The notes under the pieces: model-generated
What the model saw: only the letters and a program-made list of their open reading frames with translations
Told to the model about the DNA's origin: nothing
The model's database searches: none
In this document: positions 1-12,000 of the stretch, piece by piece
Position numbering within the stretch: the stretch's first letter is position 1
Layout: every line of letters starts with the position of its first letter
Source: Pacificispira sp965223125
Lineage (GTDB): Bacteria; Pseudomonadota; Alphaproteobacteria; UBA8366; Aestuariispiraceae
Length of the DNA: 64,000 bases
Direction: 5' to 3'
Assembly (NCBI GenBank): GCA_965223125.1
Contig: OZ244984.1
Coordinates: 3,844,001-3,908,000 of the forward strand
Program-made: the position numbers and the translations under genes

Positions 1-3000
1 GGAGATCTGCTCACCCTCAACGCCTCAATCGAGGGGGGCAGCATCGCGCTTGGCATCGATGCCGTACTGGATGGATCGGGGGCGCTGGAAGATATAGATC
101 AACTGACACTGTCGGACGGGGCCGAACTGGCGGTGTCCGATGCAACGGTTACCGGTGATCTGACATTTTCCGGGTCGGTATCGGTATCCGGTCGCCTGGA
201 TATGACACAGGGCAGTTTTGACGGACAGACCGACGCCGTGCTTTCGGTCGCCTATGGCGCAGAGATCGAGGTCGGCAGCGGCACCGACCTCGGCTCGGAC
301 GGCACCATCGCCTTTGGCAGCGGCGCGACGATGAGTGTAACCGAAGGCGGTGTTTTCACTAACGCCCCCAAGGCTGATCAGCAGATCAACGCGACCGATG
401 CCGGTCACCAGTCGATCCCCGACATCGCGCGGTTGAGCAACGGCAATTACGTCGTGGTCTGGGAGCAGTCCGGAAACGACAAGGCTGCCATCGTCGACCC
501 GCTCGGCAATCTGATCCTGGAATTCGATGCGACCGGATCCTCAGGCGGAGAGCAGACCCCCCGCGTAACGGCGATGGATAACGGCCGGTTCCTGATTGCC
601 TACAATCAGAAGAACGCCTCAACCACGATCATGAAATATGAACTGTTCAATAATGACGGTAGTCATATCGGATCATTCCACGAATTGATTGGCGGGACGG
701 GAATCGACTGGGTCGACTTCAACGCTTTCTCTTTCGGGGCTGACGGGTACGGGTATGTAGCTCGCAATTCCGCCACGAATTCGTTCAGCGTCAAATATTT
801 CGGCACCGGTGCAACCAACAGCACGACGACGATTATTCCCGGTTTGCCTATCGTGGAGGGTGCGCGGACTGCAACCCTGACCGACGGGCGCATCGCCATC
901 GCCTATGGCACTCTGGACTCAGGCGATGTGAATATCCGCGTCACCTTCGTCAACCCGGCGGATGCCGCGCATTCAACAGTGACGATCACCTCCTCCCCCA
1001 ATTTCACGGGGGCTATCGACGTCGCCGCACTGGCTAATGGTGCCAGCGTCGTCGTCTATAGCGATGGAAACGACATCTTTGCCCAGATGATCGATTCCGC
1101 TGGCGACATAATCGGCAGCCAGATCACGGTGACCGGCGATAATATCGACGGTTCACATCCAACTGTCGTCGCCATGGCCGATGGTGGCTTTCAGGTTCTC
1201 TTCGAAGGCACGGGTAACGATACCGACATCTTCACTCGCCGCTACGACTCTTCCGGCGATCCTGTGGATTCATTGGAAGTCATCGCCAGCAATACGACAG
1301 GCAACCAGACCAGCGTCGTGGCCGTACCGACCGTCGATGGCGACGGGGTCAGCTTCGTTTATGTCGGACCAGGCAGCGACGGCAACGATATCTTCTTTGG
1401 CACGACTGCCTCAGGAGGCATCGTCCAACTGGATCAGGGGGCGATCCTCGAAGGGCCGGGCATCTATCGGCTGGAATTTGATGATACTCTGGACGGCCTG
1501 ACCATCGGTTCGACCGGGACGCTCGACAATGATGCGGATCTGACCATTGGGGCGAACGGATTGACGGTTCTGGGCACATTCGACAACGCGAATGGCACCC
1601 TGGCCCTATCCAGCGGGTCAACCATGAGGATCGAAGCCGATGGCACGATCGCCCTCGATGGTGTCGTGGACATGAATGGCGGCGCGTCGATCCTTGGCGG
1701 AACCCAGGGCAATCTGCTGCAACTCGACGGTATTCTGACCAGCAACAATTCCGGTACGGGCGATGTCATCGGTGCCAATCTGGTGGTCGCCGAGGGCGGC
1801 ACGATCCTGGTTGGCGGCGCGGCAGGTGAGGACGGCACCCTGACCCTGTCCGGCAGTTTCCTTAACTACGGCTTTGTTCAGGTTGATCCGTCGAACCAGA
1901 ACGAAAACGGTGTCCTGATCATTGATCACGATTTTACTAATGACGGGATCATGCAGGTCGATAATGCCGCAACCCTGATCGTCGGCGATGGTGAAGGCAC
2001 GATCACCAATACCGGAAACCTTGTCGGTCAGACATCAGGCATTTTCGAAACTGCGGTGATCCGTGCCGGTGCCATCGACAATACCGGCCTTATCGCCGTG
2101 CCTGGCTTTGGCGAAGTTGCCGGTACGATGACAATCCAGGGCGCGGCCATCGACAGTACGAGCGGCGATATCGAAATCGGCATGGGTGCGCAACTCATTC
2201 TCGACTCATCGACCCTGACACTGGGTAGCGGGAGCTATTTCGACAACGATTCAGGCGCACTTGTCGTCGGCCTTGGCAGCGTGCTGGATCTGGGGGCCGG
2301 GTTCACCATCCAGAACGAGGGATACTACGGCACGATAGTCCTGCAAGCTGGCAGTACACTTGGCGGCGATGGAACGCTGAGCAATTTCGGAACAATGAAT
2401 CTGGGCGGCGTTATCATTGATGGCGTATTCGAGAATGAATCCACCGAAGGTGGCGGTGCTGTCATCAATGTTGGGAACGCGGAAACCCTGACCGTGAACG
2501 GTGCCCTGAACAATATTGGCAATGCCGATATTAATCTCGGGACCGCCAGCGTCCTGGGCGGCACAGGGACAATCACCGGCGACAACGCACTGGAACTCTC
2601 CGGCTCCACCATTGGCGCGGGCCTGACCTATCTAGGTGACATCAGCTACGATACCAATGCCACGATGACGCTCAACGGCATGGTGACCGGACAGATTCTT
2701 GATCAATCCGGAACCGGCGGCGTCCTTGACGGAACCGGGTTTCTGACCCTGACCGGCGGGACGATCACCGGGACAGGCCAGCAACTCATAACTTCCGTCG
2801 AAGTGCTGCAAACCGGCGTCCTTACCTTCATGAACGAGGGAGGCCGGGTTACGGTCAACAGTGCCGACTGGACCCTGGGGGAGAATGCGTTCATCGGCAG
2901 TCAGGGAACATTGTCGATCAGCAGCGGCTCGCGGCTCGGCGTCGCGGACGGCGTCACATACGGCTACGACAGCGGCTCCATGGGCGTCATCGATTTTGGC

Positions 3001-6000
3001 GGCGGCAGCCAGATTTTCGGTACCGGAACCTTCGTCAATGCAAGCGGCAGCAGTCTGTCCGTTGATGGCGATCTGACGTCCAGCATTGCGCGGTTCGGCA
3101 ATGCCGGGACGTTCAATATTGAATCAGGTGCCCTGACGATTGTCGATGGTCTGCTGGCGAATACTGGAGTGCTGAATGTCCAGGGCCTGGATATCGAGAC
3201 GGACGGTGCGGTTGCGAATACGGGATCACTGCTGGTCACCGGAGGCACACTCACCGTTGATGGAACATTAAGCGGTGCCGGACTTATCGGATTGCGGGCC
3301 GACCAGGGCGATCAAGCCCTGGCCGAATTCGGCGGAAATTACCAGAATGACGGGACTCTGGTTCTCGACAATCTCTCCGGTGCCCAGGCAGGCGACGTCA
3401 CGGTCCGGATGGGTGAAAGCGGCGATGGTACGCTGACCAATGCGGGCGAGCTTCGCATCAGCGATACCGGCGGGGCCGGGCTGGGCATCAAGCGCATTGA
3501 CGGCAATCTGACCAATACCGGATCGATTTTCGTCGATTCCGAACTGAAATTCGGCAGCTCTGAAAGTGCGGCTCAGATCCTCGACTCCACTGACGGGTCC
3601 ATCGATGTCGACAGCACTGAAAAGCTGACCATCGATAACGGCACCATCCGGTTCGGCACCGACACGGACTTCACCGGCGGCGGCACGCTTCAACTGACCG
3701 AAGACACCGCCCTGTCCATCGCGTCTGGGGAGACATTCACGCATTCGGAAGGGCTGATCCTGCTCGTGGACGGATCGATCCACGGTCCGGGCGCATTCGT
3801 GAATGCATCAGGCGGGATCACCTTTGCCGACGCCGCGCTTGGTCTGGACAATTTCGTGAACCAGAGCCTGATCACGGTTACCGCCGGACTGTCAATCTTC
3901 GAATCGGAAAGCTTCCAGAACAGCACCGATGGCTTGATCCGCATCCGATCCGACCTGGGGGGAGCGGCACGCCTGCGGCTTTATGACGACATCACCAATG
4001 CTGGAACCATCGAGCTGAGCAGCAGCGAGGGCAGCGGCAATTACAGCACGCTGACCCACAGCGATGCAGAGGTTGTGACCAACACGGCCAGCGGGACGAT
4101 CTCGCTGGTAAGCGATGGCGGTTCCCAGACCCATCTTCTGGACATCAACATCGTCAATGACGGGCGGATCAACCTCAGTGTCGGCGGCAGCCTGACCGCA
4201 GGCCATACGCTGGACAGCAGTGACGGCACGATCTCGATTGCGGAAGAAATCGAATTCGACATCGGCGGAACATTGCTGGTCGGCAACGATACCGTGCTGG
4301 AAGGTCTCGGCGACATCGTGATCAATTCCGGTGGTGCCCTGATCATCGCAGCGGGAGAAAGCTTCACCCTCGCCGACTCCGACGATGTGTCCCTGGGTTC
4401 CGAAAGTCAGGTTCCACTGGTCGGGATGGATGATCAGCTTGGACCGGAGATCACCCGGCTTCCCAACGGACATGTCTGGGTCGGCTGGAGTGAGGACGGA
4501 ACGCCTGTCGCCATCCAGCGTTACAACGCCTCCGGAAATCCTCTGGGCGACGCCATCGTAATCAATGAATTCAATGAGGTCCCTGCCAATAACCTCAATC
4601 TCGTGACACTGGCCAACGGCAATGTCGCGGCGGTCTATACAATGGACCGTTTTTCAAGCTCCGAAATCTATGTCGAAATCTACGACAGTACCGGAATCCT
4701 CCTAACCGATACGGCCCTGAAAATCCCGACCGAGGTCGATGAGTATATTGATGAAGTGGTCCACGGTCTGGACGCCGCAGCCAAAAGCGACGGCTTCGTC
4801 ATCAGCTATGCGAATGGCGACGGCGATGTCCGCATCTATTCCTATGACGAAACTGGAACCCATATCCCACAGACCACCGAAAGCGTCGGTGGCAATCACG
4901 TTTCCGGAACGAATACCAAAATCGTCAATGTGGAAGGTGCGGGCGACCCCTTCGATGTCCTTATCTATACTGCGGAAACCGGCTTTAATGAGCAAACCGA
5001 GGAGCCAATTTTTACGATCTTCGCGGCAGTACAGCAAAACGGCACCGAAACTGTTGACGTGATCGGTCTGGGGGAAACCGCCAGCGCCGCCAGCGTCGGC
5101 GTCGCCTCTCTGGGGAACGACACCTTCGTCGCCGTATGGGTCGACGGTTACGACGTCTATGCGATGATGCGTTCGACGAATACGGCGCTTCCCAGCCCTT
5201 CCCCTATCCTGATCGCCGAGGATGCCAGCAATCCGAGTGTCATCGCGCTCAATGGGGGCGGCTTCCTGGTCGGATACGAGATCGGCGGCGAAGTCGGCTC
5301 GGAAGTCTATGTTCAGGAATACAACACCGCTGGTGTGCCGGTGGGTCAACCGGTGCTGATCGACAGCGGCCCCTTCGTCTATTCGACGAATATCCAGATG
5401 GTCGCGACGGAAAACGGCTACAGCGTCGCCTATCAGACCCAGGAGGGCCAAGGGGGTGAGACGATTGCCGTGCGTTTGGAATCGCCTGGCCCTTCCGCGG
5501 ATCTTGTCCTCGAATCCGGGTCCAGCGTGGACGGCACAGGAACGCTTGTCATCGAGGCGACTAAAACCGTCGAGGCCTCCGGTGCAACGCTGGCCATGGG
5601 CGGGCTGGACAATGACGGCGTGATCAGTGTCTCCGGCGCAGCGCTTCATACCGATTTCAGTACCGTCAGCGGTACCGGTGAAATCCGGGTCGGATCGACC
5701 AGCGGCGCGTCGGGCACTCTTTCGTTGATGTCCGATCTGACCAATCAGTCCGGACACCGGATTGAACTTTCGTCCCTGGACGAATCCGCCTCCATGGCCG
5801 GAACGATAACCGGCGTGGATGGCGCGACCCTGATCAATGCCGGTGTAATATCTGCTGATCTAGCCGAAGATTATCAGGTACTCGACGTTGATATCGTCAA
5901 TACCGGATCGATCTCCATCTACGGTGGCGCTGTTCTGACCGATGGACATACGCTCGATACCCGCGATGGCTCACTGTACACCACGGAATTCAACAGCCTG

Positions 6001-9000
6001 AATATCGAAGGTTCGCTCATCGTTGGCGAAGATAGTGCACTTTCCGGGGTATTCGTCCTTGATGGCGGGACGTTAACCGTGGCGGCAGACGAGATATTTA
6101 CTGTTGGAGGGGATGGTAGGTCCACCGAGTTCGAACTGGCCGCCACGTCGGAAGGAGGAATCCTGGACGGGTTCGGCACGTTGGTGAACGAAGGCTATCT
6201 CTATCTCCAGAATTCAACAATTGCGAGCGACCTCACCTTCGTCAATGACGGGGTAATATTTATCGAAGGCGGGAACCTGACCATTCAGACTGCAAGTTTC
6301 GACAATACGAGCGGCACGCTGGACGTCACTTCAGATAACGAATCCTCTTCCACACTGACTATTGATGCCGCCGTGACCAATGCGGGTGTGATTGATATCG
6401 ATCTGAATGGGGGCCAATCCGCCGGTCTGAATGCCGTCATTACATCCGGCAATGGCAGCACCCTGACAAATTCCGGCCTGTTGCGAAGCGAGGGCTTCAG
6501 TTCGAATTCGGGAACTCTTGTCCTGAATTCCGATATCCTGAATACCGGAACCATCGATATTCTGGGCTCCGGTGAAGTCGGCACGAATACAGTAATTGAC
6601 AGCCGCGACGGCAGGATAATGGTTACCTCCTATTCGGATACTGTGGTCGGGAACCTGCAATTCCTGAGCGGCAGCACCCTGATCGCCGGAACCGATACGA
6701 TCTTCACCAGTCGCGATGGACAGAGCTATTATGCCGGTTCTGTCGCCTTTGCATCCGGGGCGCTGCTATCCGTCGCGGCAGGCGAAACAATGACGCTTAC
6801 GTCGGACGGTCTGAATCTGGATTTCAGTGCCGGGGGTGAATTGGGTGGTACCGGGACACTAGTGATAGCCAGCGGCGCGTCACTGGACCTGCAAGGCATC
6901 ACCCTCTCTGTGTCGAACATCGTCAACCTGGGCTCGATGGGGACAAGGGGCGGTACGCTTGTCCTCTCGGACCTGAATGTTGATTTCTCAAACGGAACGC
7001 TTGCCATCGAAGCAACGGAAGACAGCGATGCCCAGCTTTCCGTGACCGAAGATGAAACCTTCGACGGCACCCTGCTGCTGGACACGATCAGCGGCAGCAA
7101 CTCCGCCTCCATTGATGTCTCGGGTGGCGTGACATTCACGATCACCGGCACCCTGCTCGCGCAGGATACCGCAGGCAGCGAAGTCACACATGACCTGTTC
7201 GGCACCATCGTCAACGAAGGTTCGGTGTCCTTCAGCGGTGTGCAGGTCGATGTCCACGACCATATGGACAGCCGCAACGGCAGCTTCGATATCGGCGAAG
7301 ACGGTTTCCTGAATGTAATGGGGACACTGACGGTCGGAACCGATACACAGATGATCGGCGATGGTGTCATCGGCATCACCAGCGACGGCACGCTGTCCAT
7401 TGCGGCGGGCGAGACCTTCACCTATGGCCCGCAGGCGCAGGATTTCGCAACCAATCAGGTTGCCAACACAACGACGACCGGAAACCAGATCCGGTCCAGC
7501 ATGATCCAGATCGATACCGGCGATGTCTGGGTTGCCTGGGACGACCAGAACGGCAATGCCGACCGGATTCAGCGCTTTTCGTCCGACGGAACTCCACTGG
7601 GGAGCGAAATCCTTGTCAATCAGGGTGGAGACTTCGCCGCCCAGGATCTGCAGCTGATCGAGTTTTCCAACGGTGAAATAGGCGCTGTCTATTATGTCGA
7701 TGATGGCGACGACACTTACCTAATGATGGAGAAATTCGATTCAGACGGCGACCCGATCCTGGAGGAGGACGTACCCGCCATCTACACGCTGCGGTCATAC
7801 AGTGCTTCGAATTACTTTGATCGGATTGAAGTGTTCGAACATCTTGGCGATGTCGCCATCGGTGTCACCTTTGTCAACAGCGGCGGCCATGCTGCCGACC
7901 AATGGCATTTCGACGTCAATGGAACTGAAACCGAGGGCGGCCAGGGCGGTGCGATCTTCGGGCCAACCAACACAGTTCTCGGTCATCAACCGGCGGCACA
8001 TGCCTATAGCCAGGGCGGTGCCGACGGTCTGTCGGTTGCCCTGAGGACAAATGCAGGCACTACGACCGTTCTGGTTAATCGATGGGATCTGTCAGGCTCG
8101 TCCAGCGGGGCTAATTTTGGAACCACCACCGTTAACGACACGGTTGGTCTCGACGTTCTGGCCAATGATTTTTATGTTGTAGTCTGGAACTCCGGTACGG
8201 AGGTCAGACTGGCATCTGCCTTCGGTAGCAGTTCCTTCCCGACCACGGTCACCGTTCAGGCGGGGGCGAACAATCCGACGGTTGCGGCCTTGCCCGGTAG
8301 CGGACTGGTTGTCGCCTATGAATACCAGGGCAACATCTATACCCAACGCTATGATAACAGCCTGAACAAAGTTGGCGATGCGGTCCAGGTCAATACATCG
8401 GACATCACTGGAACACTCAGCCACCCGTCACTGCTGATACTCGACGATGGCAGCATCGTCGCCACCTATCAGCGGGATGTGGGCGGTGATGTGGATATCG
8501 TCTTCGCTTCGCCAGGATTAGTGGACCCCGTAACCCTCGACCTCGAAACCGGAGCGACGGTTTCAGGTGACGGGATTCTGGCCATCGGCGAAGGCCAGGA
8601 ACTGGATGTGGCGGGCGTCTCGCTGGCCATGGGCGCACTCAACAATGATGGAACGCTGACCGCCCATCGGGTCAATACCGACCTTGATTTCGCAACGCTC
8701 AGCGGCACCGGTGTGCTGCAGGTCGGCAGCGACGCCAGCGATGCAGGCGTGCTGACGATCCATCAGGATCTGACCCATGAGGCGGGCCATACCATCGCCT
8801 TCACGACGATCGGTGGCACGGCCTCACTGATCGGCGATATCGTGGCGGAAAACGATGCTGTGCTTTACAATGAAGGGCTGATCACCGCCGCCGCCGGTAA
8901 CGGTGCGATGGATCTGAACATCGATATCGTCAATACCGGCACGATCAGCCTCAGCGACAGTGCCAACCTGTTCGCTGGACGGCAGTTGGACCTCGTCAAC

Positions 9001-12000
9001 GGTGCCCTCAATATCGTGTCAGGCCAAGCTCTGGCGCTCAGCGGCACCGTGCTGACAGGATATGACACAGCCCTGAATGCGGCAGTAAACCTGAGCGCCA
9101 GTGCAACCTTCGCCGTGACCTCCGGTGAAACCTTCACCTATTCCGCCAGCAACAACCAGCTTATCGAATTCGTCAGCGGCGGGACCATCGGCGGGACCGG
9201 AACCTTCTACAATACCGATGATGATTTCTACGTGACGAATGCGACGATTGCCGCCGGAGTCACCTTTGAAAACGATGGCGAACTGGCGGTTGGCGACGGC
9301 AATTTCATTATCGAAACTGCGAATTTCGACAACACGGATGGTGTAATTCGGCTGGAAGCGTTCCAAACAGACGCTCCAACGCTAACAGTAAACGCCAATA
9401 TGACGAATGCCGGCTGGATTTCGGTTCATATGCTGGTTGAATCCGGATCAGGCAATGACGCTTTCTTTACGACAGATACAGATGCGGTGCTGACGAATTC
9501 CGGTTACATCAGCCTGACTCGCGAACCGACAGGAGATACCGGGGATCTCGCTGTCTCTCTCGATATCGTCAATACCGGCCAGATCGACATTACCGGAACG
9601 CTTACGCTGCAAGGCGGCAATTCTATCGATACGAGAAGCGGTACGATTAATGTTTCCAGCATCGACAACGGTCCGGCCGGTCAACTGAGACTGCTATCGG
9701 GTTCCACCCTGACCGTCGGCAGCCTATCTGTGCTCACTTCTGACGGCGATAACGATAGTCAAATCCGTTTTGAGTCGGCATTGCTCGACGTGGTAGCGGG
9801 ACAGACTTTCACTGTCACCGAGGATACCGTTCGCTTGAGCTTTACCGCCGGCGGACAGATCGGCGGAACCGGCACGTTCCGTGTAGCGGAAGATACGGAT
9901 ATCCTGATGAACGGTGCCCAATTCATGACCGGCAATGTCATCAACCAAGGCACGATGACCCTCGAATCCACCCATGACATAGACTTCAACCATGCCAATA
10001 TCGACAACAGTCAGGGCACCATTCACGTAGATGCCCGGGTCAATGGCGTCGCACTCAACGTCAATACCGATCTCACTCTGGATGGCATCGTCATCTTGGA
10101 CTCCCAAACGAATTCCACTGCCCGAGCCACCCTGGATGTAGCAGACGGCTTCACCTTGATCCTGACCGACACGCTGATATCAGACAGCCAGCGCGTCGAT
10201 ACCGAGGCGAACTATCTCATCGGCTCGATAATCAATCAGGGCGACATCACCATTGAGAAATCCCTGATTGTTGAGGGCCAACTCGATACGCGCAATGGCA
10301 CCATTACCATCGACGATGAAGAAGAACTGCTGCTGGACGGCACCATGATCGTGGGCACCGACACACGGCTGTTCGATGGTGACATTCAGGTCGGCGAGGC
10401 TGGTATAGTCGAGGTTGCAGCGGGTGAAACCTTCCAGTCCGGGGGCGGAGGAAGCAGTGCCAGTTTCAACTTCACCTCCGGCGGTCAGATTGCCGGAAGC
10501 GGTACTTTTTCTGTTTCCTCCGGTCTCAATCCCACCAATGTGACGCTGTCCTCGGGCCTGACCTTCATCAACAACAGCTTTCTGGAAGTCGGCGACGGAA
10601 ACTTCGAGATCGCCACGACCGGATTCGACAATTCCGGTGGCGAAATCCTGCTCTTTGCCGAGGAAGACGCCGCGCCGACACTGACCGTGAACGCCAACAT
10701 AACGAATGCCGGTACAATTTCGGTACACATGAATGTCGCTCAGGGATCGGGACAGGATGCCCTGTTCACGACGGATACGGATGCGACCCTGACGAATACC
10801 GGGACCATCGGCATTTCCCGCGAACCGAACGGAGATGTGGGTACATTCCAGATCGACGTCAATCTGACGAATACTGGCCTGCTGGAAGTCGAGGCCGATA
10901 CGGTCGTTATGGACGGGCGGGTCCTGGATACGCGCGACGGTGAGATATTCATGACCAGTGGCGGGAACGGGCCGAACAACACACTGACCTTCGCCTCCGG
11001 CAGCACCCTCGTCGCGGGCAGCGATACCGTTTTCAGCTACGATCCGGACAGTTTCCTGGCACCCGATCCGGGAACCATCCGGTTCGATGCCGGGGGCCAA
11101 CTTTTTGTTGCACCGGGAGAGGTTCTGACACTGGAAGAGACTTCGCTGATCCTCAGCTTTGCCTCCGGCAGCGAAATCGGCGGGGTTGGCACGCTGGCCT
11201 TCGAGGAAGACCTGGACTATGACCTCAGCGGCGTCACCCTCTCGGTCGCCGCAGTTAATGTCGATGGACAGACACTGACACTGGGCGGATCGGCGCTTGT
11301 GCAATCGGGCAGCACCCTCAACGCGACATCCGGCACGCTTGCCGCGCAACTCTCCATTGGCAGCGGCGTCATCATTGCAGGCGCGCTGATCATGAATTCC
11401 GCGCTGGGCAGCACCCTTGGAACGGTGCTGGACATCGCCGATGGCGAGACTCTAACGCTCGAAGGCGATCTGGTTTCACGGGATTCTTCGGGCAATTCAC
11501 TGACGCAATGGATTGATGGGGTACTCGAAAATCTGGGGCAGGTTTCCGTGGAGAGCGGCACCCTCAGCGTTTCCGAAGGGTCAACACTCGACAGTTCAGG
11601 TGGTTATATTGAAATCGCGGTCGGCAGTACCCTCGACATTCAGGGAACCCTGACGGTTGGGGGCGATACCGAATTGACCGGTTCCGGGATTCTGCATCTG
11701 AACGAGGCCGGAAAACTGCGCGTTGAAAGCGGCGAGAGTTTCACGCTCGGCACGCAGGCGGCATCTCTGGAAATCACCGCAGGCGCCGCCATCGACGGCA
11801 CAGGCACGCTGGTTATCGACGGATCAGAAAACCTGACCGGCGCGATACTGTCGGCAGGCCTGAACGTCGACAATAACGGTACAATCGTTATCCATGGCGG
11901 CGATCTGGACATCAACACGACGGCATTCGATAATGCGGATGGTACGCTTGATTTCTACAGCGCCAATGCGAACAGCACGATTGCCTTCAATGCGAATGTG

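Noticed and set aside
133..135. GTG at 133 as the start of the giant gene
   Set aside because: The frame is open upstream to base 1 and encodes the same repeat style, so the gene begins outside the window.
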